From NCBI GenBank assembly GCA_000146855.1, contig GL405246.1, positions 1,232,944 to 1,282,000 on the forward strand: a stretch of DNA of 49,057 nucleotides, read 5' to 3'. The notes below the pieces were generated by a model, which worked only from the letters and a program-made list of their open reading frames with translations, made no database searches and was not told where the DNA came from. The first letter of the stretch is position 1. The number at the start of each line of letters is the position of its first letter. The DNA is from [Eubacterium] yurii subsp. margaretiae ATCC 43715. Its GTDB lineage: Bacteria; Bacillota; Clostridia; Peptostreptococcales; Filifactoraceae. The translations under genes and the position numbers were made by a program. Below are positions 7,929 to 16,326 of this stretch, piece by piece.

Positions 7929-9560
7929 ATGCAACACAATAATCTTTATGATCTGATAGTTATAGGAGCCGGTCCTGCAGGACTTACTGCAGCAATTTAT
8001 ATGGCAAGGGCAAGATACAAGACTCTTGTACTTGAAAAGGCTGATATAGGTGGTCAAATTACTATTACAAGTGAAGTGGTAAACTATCCCGGAATACACA
8101 GAACTGACGGAAAAGAATTGACATCTCAAATGGCAGAACAGGCAAAGGCTTTTGGAGCTGAGATAAAATCTGATGAAGTTGTTGAACTTATACTAGAGGG
8201 AGATATCAAAAAAGTTGTTACAAAAAATAATACTTATGAAGCACTTACAGTAATAGTTGCAACAGGAGCAAATCCAAGGCAATTAGGATTTGAAGGAGAA
8301 GCAAAATACAAAGGACGTGGAGTTGCATATTGTGCTACTTGTGATGGAGAGTTTTTTACTGATAAAGATATATTCGTTGTAGGAGGAGGTTTTGCAGCTT
8401 GTGAAGAAGGTATGTTTCTTACAAGATATGGCAAGAGTGTTACAATGATAATCAGGGAAGATGACTTTACTTGTGCAAAATCAATAGCTGATGAAGTGAG
8501 AAATCATGTACCTAAGATTAATCTTCACTTTAATACACAGGTAAAAGAAATAACAGGCGATAATTTCCCTAAGAGAGCAGTATTTGTAAATAATAATACA
8601 AAGGAAGAATTCACTTATGAAGTCGAAGGCAATGATACCTTCGGTACTTTCGTATTTGCCGGCTATGTACCAAACACTTCACTTATTAAAGGTAAGGTGA
8701 AATTGGATGAACAAGGCTACGTTATTACTGACACAAATAAGTCAACGAATATAGAGGGTGTGTTTGCAGCAGGAGATCTTTGTGTGAAAAATCTGAGACA
8801 GGTTGTTACAGCAACTTCTGACGGTGCTATCGCTGCTACAAGCGCTGAAAAAATTGCAGCACAAAAACATATCAAATTAGATATCCCCAATTTATTTGAC
8901 ATATCAAGAATTTCTGTAGATAAGAACAACGAAATAAAGAAAGTAGAATCTTCTTCAGATGATACATCTTTCATTACTGACGAAATGAAGGAACAACTTG
9001 CAGGAGTTTTTGCAAGATTTGAAAGGAAGTTGGTACTTGTAGGAAATACAAATAATACAGATCTTGGAAAGGAAATCGAAGGATTTTTGTCTGAAATATC
9101 AGGCATATCTGAAAATCTCACAACTAAAATCAATAAAATTTCAGACGATGATATTTCCTTTATTTCATTACAGACTCAAGATGGAGCAGAAACAGGATAT
9201 AGATTTACTGGAGTACCTGGTGGACATGAGTTCACTTCATTTGTGCTTACTATATACAACTACTCAGGCAAAGGACAGGCCATAGAACCACATCAAGCTG
9301 ATAAAATAGCAAGTATTAAAGATAAGAAGAATGTTAAGATAGTAGTTTCTTTAAGTTGTACAAAATGCCCTGATTTAGTAACTGCAACATCACAGATTAT
9401 GAGCAAACTGGAAGGTTCAAACTTTGAAGTTTTTGATATTGCTTATGCTCCGCAGCTTAGAGAAAAATACAGTATAATGAGTGTTCCTTGTACTATAATC
9501 AATGATGATAAAGTTGTGTTTGGTAAGAAAAATGTTGATGAAATCTTAGAAGTTTTATAG
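7929..9560 (+). CDS. Thioredoxin reductase fused to a C-terminal AhpF-type thioredoxin-fold domain
   Basis: Probably an NAD(P)H-dependent flavoprotein that reduces AhpC. Residues 1-312 form a complete thioredoxin reductase: FAD motif GAGPAG (13-18), redox pair CATC (C135, C138), dinucleotide motif VGGGFAA (151-157) and the second FAD motif around AAGDL (280-284). After a linker, residues 350-543 resemble the double thioredoxin-fold domain that is N-terminal in AhpF, with its active CTKC pair (C477, C480) and a cis-proline segment SVPCTI (518-523). Domain order is therefore reversed relative to classical AhpF. The ribosome binding site TAGGAGGGA is strong. Function rests on domain content and the neighbouring ahpC. 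Confidence 0.9.
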   Translation: MQHNNLYDLIVIGAGPAGLTAAIYMARARYKTLVLEKADIGGQITITSEVVNYPGIHRTDGKELTSQMAEQAKAFGAEIKSDEVVELILEGDIKKVVTKNNTYEALTVIVATGANPRQLGFEGEAKYKGRGVAYCATCDGEFFTDKDIFVVGGGFAACEEGMFLTRYGKSVTMIIREDDFTCAKSIADEVRNHVPKINLHFNTQVKEITGDNFPKRAVFVNNNTKEEFTYEVEGNDTFGTFVFAGYVPNTSLIKGKVKLDEQGYVITDTNKSTNIEGVFAAGDLCVKNLRQVVTATSDGAIAATSAEKIAAQKHIKLDIPNLFDISRISVDKNNEIKKVESSSDDTSFITDEMKEQLAGVFARFERKLVLVGNTNNTDLGKEIEGFLSEISGISENLTTKINKISDDDISFISLQTQDGAETGYRFTGVPGGHEFTSFVLTIYNYSGKGQAIEPHQADKIASIKDKKNVKIVVSLSCTKCPDLVTATSQIMSKLEGSNFEVFDIAYAPQLREKYSIMSVPCTIINDDKVVFGKKNVDEILEVL

Positions 9561-9629
9561 TAAAATATGTGAAATATATATGATTTTGCTGTATTTTCCT
9601 TGTTTTTTTACCTGTTTGTAAATATAATA

Positions 9630-9658
9630 TTGACTTTTTCATTCTAATTTGTTTTAAT
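9630..9658 (+). promoter_or_regulatory. Promoter for the DUF1292 gene
   Basis: TTGACT (9630-9635), 17 bases, TTTAAT (9653-9658), about 50 bases before the start codon. Confidence 0.45.
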
Positions 9659-9711
9659 ATATCAGTAAAGTTATTTTGGAGATTGTAGTTATTAACATTT
9701 TGGAGGATATT

Positions 9712-10014
9712 ATGAGTGAAGAGAAAAATAATCTTAATAATGATATAGAATATTTAGATGATGAAAATCAGACTATAGATCTTGTGCTCGATGACGGTAC
9801 AAGTATGACTTGCGATGTTATAGGATTATTTGAAGTAGACGATGTGGAATATATAGCATTGGCAGAGCCGGAATCAGATAATATTCTAATTTATATTTAT
9901 GAAGAGATAGGCGATGAAGTAAGTTTAAAAAACATAGAAGATGAGGATGAATACCAAGCAATAGCTGACGAATTTATGGAACTGTTTAGCGATTTATTTG
10001 AAGATGAAGAATAG
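9712..10014 (+). CDS. DUF1292 family small acidic protein
   Basis: A 100-residue, very acidic protein of the YrzB-like DUF1292 family, whose role is not established. The family pattern is visible: IDLVLDDGTSMTCDVIGLF (about 20-38), then the strand DVEYIALAEPE and a C-terminal acidic helix rich in E and D. The ATG at 9712 has TGGAGG ahead of it; a longer frame from a TTG at 9676 has no site. In many Firmicutes this family sits near alaS-yrrL; here it stands alone between a promoter and a two-way terminator. Confidence 0.85.
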   Translation: MSEEKNNLNNDIEYLDDENQTIDLVLDDGTSMTCDVIGLFEVDDVEYIALAEPESDNILIYIYEEIGDEVSLKNIEDEDEYQAIADEFMELFSDLFEDEE

Positions 10015-10015
10015 A

Positions 10016-10055
10016 AAAAAGGGATTATATTCAAGTATGAGTATAGTCCCTTTTT
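10016..10055. terminator. Two-way terminator between the DUF1292 gene and ldh
   Basis: A 14-pair stem (10016-10029 with 10042-10055, one G-U) with A and T runs at its feet, placed between convergent genes, so it can serve both strands. Confidence 0.9.
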
Positions 10056-10075
10056 GGATATTATATTATATTTTT

Positions 10076-11008
10076 CTATTTAAAATCTATTTGTTCTATT
10101 ATATCTTTTAAAATTCTTTTAGATTCTTCTAATTGAGATACCTCAAGTTCAGAAAGCTTGGGGCATATCTTTATTATTTGACCACTCTTACCAACTGCGT
10201 TTGGAGCTGAATAATAGACATCATCAATTGAGTTGTAACTTGATATTGTAAGGATGGATTTTTCGTCTCTAAGTATTGCCTCAACTATTCTATTTACAGC
10301 TAATCCTATTGCATAATTGGTATATCCTTTTTTTGAAATAATCTCATAGGCTGCATCTCTTACATTTTTTGCCAGTTTTTCTTTTAAACTTTCAGCATCT
10401 AAATAATTCATCTCACAATAGTCGTTAAATGATAAAGCTCCAATAAATGCAGCTGACCATACAGGAAATTCACTATCACCATGCTCACCTATTATATAGG
10501 CGTGAATTGCTCTTGGATCCAAGTCAAATTCTTTAGATATTTCATACTTTAGCCTTGATGAATCAAGGACTGTTCCACTACCTATTACTCTTTTTGCTGG
10601 AAATCCTGAAATTTTATATGTTACATAAGTCAAAATATCCACAGGATTTGAAACAATCAACAAGACCGCATTTGGAGAATATCTTGTTATTTGTGGAATC
10701 ATAACTTTAAAAATTTCAACATTTTTCTTGATAAGGTCAAGCCTTGTTTCTCCTTGCTTTTGATTTGCTCCAGCTGTTACTATAACAACATCACTATCCT
10801 TTGTATCTTTGTAGTCTCCAGCTTTTAATTCAACTGATTTTATAAATGCTGCCCCATGAGCCAAATCCATAATTTCTCCTTCGGCTTTTTCTTTATTTAT
10901 ATCTACAAGCACAATTTGTGAAGCTATTCCTGATTGCATTAAAGCAAAAACCGTTGCTGAACCTACAAATCCTGCACCTATTACTGAAATTTTATTATAT
11001 GCGTTCAT
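10076..11008 (-). CDS. ldh: L-lactate dehydrogenase
   Basis: Reduces pyruvate to L-lactate with NADH, regenerating NAD+ in fermentation. The 310-residue protein has the Rossmann motif GAGFVGSA (about 11-18), the NAD-specific aspartate in IVLVDINKEK, the mobile-loop region NQKQGETRLDL with the catalytic arginine, SNPVD (about 119-123) and the active-site histidine in IGEHGDSEFP (about 172-181). The substrate-specificity segment with Q ahead of GETR marks LDH rather than malate dehydrogenase. AAGGAGAATG precedes the ATG. It is a single gene on the minus strand; a TATAAT box lies about 45 bases upstream but with a poor -35. I see no clear Rex operator. Confidence 0.95.
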   Translation of the reverse strand: MNAYNKISVIGAGFVGSATVFALMQSGIASQIVLVDINKEKAEGEIMDLAHGAAFIKSVELKAGDYKDTKDSDVVIVTAGANQKQGETRLDLIKKNVEIFKVMIPQITRYSPNAVLLIVSNPVDILTYVTYKISGFPAKRVIGSGTVLDSSRLKYEISKEFDLDPRAIHAYIIGEHGDSEFPVWSAAFIGALSFNDYCEMNYLDAESLKEKLAKNVRDAAYEIISKKGYTNYAIGLAVNRIVEAILRDEKSILTISSYNSIDDVYYSAPNAVGKSGQIIKICPKLSELEVSQLEESKRILKDIIEQIDFK

Positions 11009-11122
11009 ATCATTCTCCTTAAATCTATATTAATATTATTTTACAATTGATTATAGTATTTAATTACCCATTTATATAAAAATAAAACTATACTAAGAAT
11101 GTAAAATATAACTGTAGAACTA

Positions 11123-11151
11123 TTGAAAAAATAGGAAAAATATTGTAAAAT
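11123..11151 (+). promoter_or_regulatory. Promoter for the zinc-ribbon protein gene
   Basis: TTGAAA (11123-11128), 17 bases, TAAAAT (11146-11151), about 40 bases before the start codon. Confidence 0.55.
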
Positions 11152-11192
11152 TGTATAAGAAGAATTTTATTATTTATATTTTGGAGTATATT

Positions 11193-12062
11193 ATGGAGAG
11201 AAAACGAGATTTTAAACCCTGTGTCTTGTGGGTAGGCGGAGACGCCTTTGTACAGATAGTGGATATAAAATTAAAAAACTTAAAATCAGAGTTATTACTT
11301 GAAATAAAAGTGATAAATAAACTTCATTTTACACTTACAAAAATAGAATATGAAGTGTTCTTTTATGACTCTAGTGAGACAAAAATCAATGATGAAGTAG
11401 TTAATGTGAACAGTGATGATTTAAGCATACATCAAGATGAGATATCATTAGCATCTTCTTATGATATAAGCAACAAGTTTCCAAGTGCCAGAAGGGCAGA
11501 AGTAAAGATTATAAAAGCATATTTTGATGACGGAAAATCTATAGAATTAGAGTATGAAAATATGGAAAAATTCGCCATCAATGATTTGGATGAAAAAGAT
11601 TTAAAACTACTTAGAAAAGCTGCCGGAAATGATGCTATCTGTCTACCGGCAAAGCTGACTATGAATTGGAGATGTGTTTGTGGATATTTCAATGGCGATG
11701 AGTCAGTATTTTGTAATAATTGCACTAGAGAAAAAAATCAAGTTCTATCAGATTACAGATCAATGGAGTACATCAAAGAAAAGATAGAAAGAGAACTTCT
11801 TTCCCAAATAGATGCAGACATAGAAGTAAGCCCTATAGAAATACCTTCGGAAGTTAATATTAAAGAGGAGGAAAAGGAAGAAATAAAACAAGAGGTACAA
11901 GAGGAAATAAAAGAAGAGGTAATTCTTGAACCGGAAAAAAAGGAAGAAAATGTACCAAAAAAAGAAAAAGTTGATATTAAAGGAGAGTTAAGAGATTTTT
12001 TTGCAAATGTAAATAAGAAATTACTCTTATGTCAGGAATATTTCTTGCTTCTTCAATTTTAA
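11193..12062 (+). CDS. Uncharacterised zinc-ribbon protein with acidic tail, possibly frameshifted at its end
   Basis: I do not recognise this 289-residue protein. Residues 1-150 look like a beta-rich domain. A zinc ribbon follows: CVCGYFNGDESVFCNNC (about 162-178) has the CxC...CxxC ligands. After a helix comes a long charged segment with repeated EEIKQEVQ-like heptads (about 210-270), likely coiled or disordered. The encoded last 13 residues (LLLCQEYFLLLQF region) look unnatural. One extra A in the run near 12016-12020 would instead give a tail ITLMSGIFLASSILIFFSRL ending at 12082, a convincing membrane helix. Start ATG 11193 has TTGGAG upstream. It precedes an Rrf2 gene by 50 bases. Confidence 0.7.
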   Translation: MERKRDFKPCVLWVGGDAFVQIVDIKLKNLKSELLLEIKVINKLHFTLTKIEYEVFFYDSSETKINDEVVNVNSDDLSIHQDEISLASSYDISNKFPSARRAEVKIIKAYFDDGKSIELEYENMEKFAINDLDEKDLKLLRKAAGNDAICLPAKLTMNWRCVCGYFNGDESVFCNNCTREKNQVLSDYRSMEYIKEKIERELLSQIDADIEVSPIEIPSEVNIKEEEKEEIKQEVQEEIKEEVILEPEKKEENVPKKEKVDIKGELRDFFANVNKKLLLCQEYFLLLQF

Positions 12063-12112
12063 TATTTTTTTCCAGATTATAGATGATATTATGTTATTAA
12101 TGTGAGGTTATT

Positions 12113-12508
12113 ATGAGAATAACGCAAGAAACAGATTATGCACTTAGGATATTAGATTATCTTTCAGCTACTGACAAAGAAATAGTCGGTGCAAGTGTTC
12201 TATCAGAAGATCTTAATATTCCTGTAAGATTTGCTCTAAAAATTTTGAGAAAATTGAATTTGTATGGGATTACAAAAGCAAACAGAGGAGTAAGCGGAGG
12301 ATATTTTTTGCTTATGAAACCTGAAGATATAAACTACAAAATGGTAGTGGAAGCTATAGAAGGTGAAATCTATATCAACAAATGTCTCCAAGATAGAAGT
12401 TGTTGTAATAGAAGGATGAAAAAGGATACTTGTATAATCAATAAGAATTTAAGAAGTATCCAAGAGGTACTTAATAAAGAATTGGAAAAGTACAATTTTG
12501 GTAACTAA
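12113..12508 (+). CDS. Rrf2 family transcriptional regulator
   Basis: A 131-residue winged-helix regulator. The N-terminal signature MRITQETDYALRILDYL is typical of Rrf2 proteins, followed by the recognition-helix region and the wing GVSGGYFLL (about 62-70). The C-terminal half holds four cysteines in CLQDRSCCNRRMKKDTC (about 90-106), the region where IscR, NsrR and RsrR bind an iron-sulfur cluster, so it may sense iron-sulfur status, nitric oxide or redox. There is no isc or suf gene nearby. The stop is one base before the next gene's ATG, so they are translationally linked and the regulator may control the radical SAM gene. Confidence 0.9.
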   Translation: MRITQETDYALRILDYLSATDKEIVGASVLSEDLNIPVRFALKILRKLNLYGITKANRGVSGGYFLLMKPEDINYKMVVEAIEGEIYINKCLQDRSCCNRRMKKDTCIINKNLRSIQEVLNKELEKYNFGN

Positions 12509-12509
12509 G

Positions 12510-14234
12510 ATGAAGATATTGCTTACAACTTTAAATTCAAAATATATTCACTCTGCACTTTCTTTAAAGTACATTTACAATAATATAGCAGACATAGAGG
12601 GAATATCAGTTCTTGTAAAAGAATATACGATTAATGAAAATCTACAAGATATATTTGCAGATATATTCTCAGATACATATGATTTAATTGCTTTCTCCTG
12701 CTATATTTGGAATATAGAATATATAATAAAACTTTGCAATGATATAAAAATTGCAGATAATAATGTAAAAATATTGCTAGGTGGCCCTGAAGTAAGTTAC
12801 GAATCTTATGAATTTATGTCAAAGTATGACTTTGCAGATTTTATAATAAGAGATGAGGGGGAAGTGATTTTTAGAAAATTTATAAAATCTTATATTTCAA
12901 ATAAGAATTTTTCCAATATACCTTCATTCTTGTATAGAAAAGATGAAAAAATAATAGAAAACACTTATGAACCTCCCATAGAAAATTTAGCACTTATTAA
13001 GGGAGCGTATGACATCTTCAATAAAGATGATGTTAAAGACAAGATAGTGTATTATGAGACATCAAGGGGTTGTTCATACAATTGTGCATACTGCCTGTCA
13101 TCCATAACAAAGAAGGTAAGATTTTTTCCTTATGAAAAAGTAATTTCAGACATAAAAAAAATTGTTGATGCTGGTGCAAAACAGATAAAATTCGTAGATA
13201 GGACGTTTAATTTCGATAGAAAACGAACTATTGATATAATAAAGTACCTATGTAGTATAGATAATGGAAGTATAAATTTTCATTTTGAGATAACAGCCCA
13301 TATTTTGCAGGATGACCTGCTTGATATGCTTAAAAATGTAAGACAAGGCTTGTTTCAGTTTGAAATAGGTGTCCAATCAACCAATAAACTTACTATTAAG
13401 AGTGTAAATAGAGTAGATAATTTTGATAAGATTAAAGAAAAGGTAACAAAAATCAAATCTTTTGGGAATATACATCAACATCTTGATTTGATAGTGGGGC
13501 TTCCTTATGAAGATATTACCAGCCTTAAAAAATCTTTTAACGATGTCATGAGTCTAAGACCTGATAACTTGCAATTAGGTTTTTTAAAAGTTCTTAAAGG
13601 CTCTCCAATTAAATCAATGACAGATGAATATTCCATAAAATATAGAGATTACTCTCCTTATGAAGTCATAAGTACAAAATTTATAACATACAAAGAGATA
13701 ATAATGGTTAAGTCTATGGAAGAAATGCTTGAAGACTATTATAATTCAATGACTTACAATTATTCTTTGGACTATGTTTTTGATGAATTTAATGGAGATT
13801 TTTTCGATTTTTTTAAAAGATTTGCAGAATTTAAAAAGGAAAATTCCTATAACAAAAATCTATCTCGAGATACGAGGTTCTTATTATTATATGAATTTAT
13901 TAAAACGATCTTGGATGTGGAAAAATTAAAAATATTCAGAGAATTCTTAAGACTTGACTTTTTATTGATGGGAAGAAACAGGAACATACCGGAGTTTCTT
14001 TCAAACAATATCATTGATACAATTACAAAAAAGGCAAAAATTATGGATTTTATGAATAGAGAAGATATTGAAGTAAGTAATAAAAATAACTTAGCTTTAG
14101 AAGCTTTTGAAATTGATATAGAGCTTTATAAAACTAAGAAGCAGATATTATATTCAAAGACCTATGTAATTTTTGATTATAACAAAGAGAAAAATTTTAA
14201 GAATATGTCAATACATTATTTTTTAAAAGACTGA
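12510..14234 (+). CDS. B12-binding radical SAM protein (DUF4080-type)
   Basis: A 574-residue protein with an N-terminal cobalamin-binding-like domain (about 1-140, with ILLGGPEVSYES) and a radical SAM core whose cluster ligands are in GCSYNCAYC (about 187-195; CxxxCxxC). The core continues with FVDRTFNFD, the FEI segment and GLPYED, as in the Elp3/MiaB-like SAM fold. The C-terminal ~200 residues match the DUF4080 extension in outline. Substrate unknown. The ATG at 12510 lies one base after the Rrf2 stop and has no strong ribosome binding site, which supports coupling. A terminator follows at 14237. Confidence 0.88.
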   Translation: MKILLTTLNSKYIHSALSLKYIYNNIADIEGISVLVKEYTINENLQDIFADIFSDTYDLIAFSCYIWNIEYIIKLCNDIKIADNNVKILLGGPEVSYESYEFMSKYDFADFIIRDEGEVIFRKFIKSYISNKNFSNIPSFLYRKDEKIIENTYEPPIENLALIKGAYDIFNKDDVKDKIVYYETSRGCSYNCAYCLSSITKKVRFFPYEKVISDIKKIVDAGAKQIKFVDRTFNFDRKRTIDIIKYLCSIDNGSINFHFEITAHILQDDLLDMLKNVRQGLFQFEIGVQSTNKLTIKSVNRVDNFDKIKEKVTKIKSFGNIHQHLDLIVGLPYEDITSLKKSFNDVMSLRPDNLQLGFLKVLKGSPIKSMTDEYSIKYRDYSPYEVISTKFITYKEIIMVKSMEEMLEDYYNSMTYNYSLDYVFDEFNGDFFDFFKRFAEFKKENSYNKNLSRDTRFLLLYEFIKTILDVEKLKIFREFLRLDFLLMGRNRNIPEFLSNNIIDTITKKAKIMDFMNREDIEVSNKNNLALEAFEIDIELYKTKKQILYSKTYVIFDYNKEKNFKNMSIHYFLKD

Positions 14235-14236
14235 AA

Positions 14237-14270
14237 AAGGAGCTCTAAATGGCTCCTTAATAGTTTTTTA
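14237..14270 (+). terminator. Terminator after the radical SAM gene
   Basis: AAGGAGC (14237-14243) pairs with GCTCCTT (14252-14258), followed by a T tract after a few bases. Confidence 0.75.
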
Positions 14271-14440
14271 AACTGTAAATTATACTAAATTCTATTTAAA
14301 TTATGGATTTTATTATTTCTATACTTGTGATACTCTATAGTCTATCTTTAGTTAATAAATTTTTAGTGCATCATTTTTCATGAAATATTTCCATTGTTCT
14401 ATTAGATTTTAGTATTAGTATAAAAATATGAGTTGAATAA

Positions 14441-14989
14441 CTATATTTTTGAAATTGCATCCATAAACTCTTCGTATGTTATATCAAAGTTATTTAATCT
14501 AGACAAAAACTGTTTAGAATTACAATATCCTATTCCCAATATCTTACCCAACTTATCTCTTGTTTCAGAAGAGTTATCTTGCCCCTGCAATCCATGCTCA
14601 AACATATCTCTAACTGTAAATACATCTTTTTTTGTACTTCTTACACATCTTGCCTTAGTCAAAGCCTCTATTATGGCACTTTCATCTGCATTTTCCACAC
14701 CAATATCTCCGTCTTTGGTACTTTGCTCTCTTGGGATGAATGCGTGTTTGCACTTTTGAGAACCTACGAGTTTCTCAACTCGCTTTCTTATTACTTCTCC
14801 TGCATAGTCGGAATCAGTGAGTACTATTATATTCTTTTTCTCGCTGGCTTTTTTTATAAGATTTCTTTGTTTTGCATCCAATGAGTATCCGTTTGTAACT
14901 AATATTTGTGCATCAACAGCTCTTTTTACTGCAGAAACATCATCTTTCCCTTCAACTACAATAATTTCTTCTATTTTTAACCTTTCCAA
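14441..14989 (-). CDS. rnmV: Ribonuclease M5
   Basis: Matures the 5S rRNA precursor by double-strand cleavage, in the family together with protein L18. The 182-residue protein has a Toprim domain: glutamate in VVEGKDD (about 11-17) and the DSD acidic pair in VLTDSDYAG (about 56-64), the Mg2+-binding residues. Start is a TTG at 14989, two bases after the stop of the upstream membrane-protein gene; an in-frame stop just upstream excludes a longer form. AGAGGGTG is about 14 bases before it, rather far. In many Firmicutes rnmV precedes ksgA; that partner is absent here. Confidence 0.93.
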   Translation of the reverse strand: MERLKIEEIIVVEGKDDVSAVKRAVDAQILVTNGYSLDAKQRNLIKKASEKKNIIVLTDSDYAGEVIRKRVEKLVGSQKCKHAFIPREQSTKDGDIGVENADESAIIEALTKARCVRSTKKDVFTVRDMFEHGLQGQDNSSETRDKLGKILGIGYCNSKQFLSRLNNFDITYEEFMDAISKI

Positions 14990-14990
14990 T

Positions 14991-16037
14991 TTATACTATG
15001 ACACCCTCTTTTTGCTTAAATATATATTTCCCGAAAGAGATAAAAAATGCTATGGCACTTATTATAAATAACATATAGAAATTTATTACTCTTGTAAGCA
15101 TTACAGCCTCTGAAATAATATTTTTTGAGTATATAATCAAAAATAAAAACCTTAATAGTTTTTCGCTGACACCTATAGCTCCAGGTAAAGGAACAGAAGA
15201 TACCGAAACATATGCCAATGCCTGCAAGAACAAGACTTTATAATATGGTGTAGCGTTAAAACCAAGTGCACGATATACTACATAGGAAATACTGTATAAT
15301 GACAATAATTGCAATGTTTCAACAAAAAGTACCCTTAATATCAATAGTTTGTTAGATTTAATAAACATTGCGCTTTTTCTATATTCTTCCAAAGATTTAA
15401 CTACACTTTTTCTCTTGTTATTCTTGTCTTTTATCAAAGACAATTTACCTATGAAAAAAAAAGATATTTTCTTGATATATATAACAAATCTTCTGGAAAA
15501 GATAACAAAAAATATAAATAGAAACACGATTGAGTTGGAAATCAGTCCTGCATATATTATCCAAACATCTACACCTTTTTTTGAAAATATATAGTCATAA
15601 TTTAAGAAGAATCCTATTATAGCCATACATATACTTATAAGTTGAAAAGCACATAACTCTATCATAAGTATAATTGAAGAGTGAGATACTTTTATGCCAT
15701 CTGTCTTCATTACAACCATTTGCATAGGTTGACCTCCTGTAGCAGAAGGAGTAAGACCACTGAAAAAATATCCGGTAAAAGCGTAATTTACTGTTCTAAA
15801 AATATTTGTCTTATATTCAAAAAACTCTAACATTGACTTGGTATTAAAACCTTCACATAACATATAAATCAAAGACAATACTATTCCAAATGCCAAAATT
15901 TGCTTATCGGCATTTAGAAAGGCATGGATTACTTCTTTTCTACTGAAACCACGCAATAAATATCTGAATGTTATATAAATAAGAATCACCATTATCATTA
16001 TATTTCGTGGTATATTTTTTACAAATTTATTTTTCAT
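14991..16037 (-). CDS. Flippase-like membrane protein (lysylphosphatidylglycerol synthase TM / UPF0104 family)
   Basis: A 348-residue integral membrane protein with about eight helices. Family signatures visible are SGLTPSATGGQPMQM (about 94-108) and PLPGAIGVSE (about 281-290). These occur in the flippase half of MprF and in stand-alone YbhN-like proteins; the soluble aminoacyl-transferase half of MprF is missing, so lipid lysinylation is not expected. A role in lipid or glycolipid translocation is inference. TAGGATGA precedes the ATG. It runs into rnmV with a two-base gap. Confidence 0.85.
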   Translation of the reverse strand: MKNKFVKNIPRNIMIMVILIYITFRYLLRGFSRKEVIHAFLNADKQILAFGIVLSLIYMLCEGFNTKSMLEFFEYKTNIFRTVNYAFTGYFFSGLTPSATGGQPMQMVVMKTDGIKVSHSSIILMIELCAFQLISICMAIIGFFLNYDYIFSKKGVDVWIIYAGLISNSIVFLFIFFVIFSRRFVIYIKKISFFFIGKLSLIKDKNNKRKSVVKSLEEYRKSAMFIKSNKLLILRVLFVETLQLLSLYSISYVVYRALGFNATPYYKVLFLQALAYVSVSSVPLPGAIGVSEKLLRFLFLIIYSKNIISEAVMLTRVINFYMLFIISAIAFFISFGKYIFKQKEGVIV

Positions 16038-16113
16038 ATCATCCTACTTTAGTATTAAGGTGAAAATATTTTATCAATTAAAATAATAATATAAAAGTAT
16101 TAAAAATCTCTTA

Positions 16114-16142
16114 ATGATACTATAAATATGACTTAATATCAA
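16114..16142 (-). promoter_or_regulatory. Promoter for the flippase-like gene and rnmV
   Basis: On the minus strand TTGATA (16142-16137), 17 bases, TATCAT (16119-16114), about 80 bases before the start codon. Confidence 0.5.
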
Positions 16143-16200
16143 GCTATTTTTGAATTTTATAAAAATTAACTACTTAAAACTCTAGATTGTATTAAAAAAG

Positions 16201-16230
16201 TTGAAAGTTTTTCCTAAATTGTGGTATACT
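16201..16230 (+). promoter_or_regulatory. Promoter for the GGDEF-EAL gene
   Basis: TTGAAA (16201-16206), 18 bases, TATACT (16225-16230). The predicted transcript starts near 16237, leaving a leader of about 90 bases. Confidence 0.65.
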
Positions 16231-16252
16231 ATTATGGGAATTCATAGATTGT

Positions 16253-16282
16253 AGAGTATTATTTTTATATAATGCTTTTTTT
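16253..16282 (+). terminator. Terminator-like hairpin in the GGDEF-EAL leader
   Basis: AGTATTAT (16255-16262) pairs with ATAATGCT (16269-16276), two more pairs extend it, loop TTTTAT, then four to six T. It lies between the predicted transcription start and the gene, so it could act as an attenuator. The stem is A+T-rich and therefore weak. Confidence 0.45.
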
Positions 16283-16326
16283 AATACAACTATAGTAATT
16301 ATAACATGAATTTGAGGTTTTTTTTA

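Noticed and set aside
14433..15071. Several plus-strand frames across rnmV and the flippase-like gene
   Set aside because: They are antisense shadows of genes with clear family motifs.
16231..16326. Cyclic di-GMP riboswitch before the GGDEF-EAL gene
   Set aside because: The leader is about 90 bases and very A+T-rich, without the conserved core of either class.
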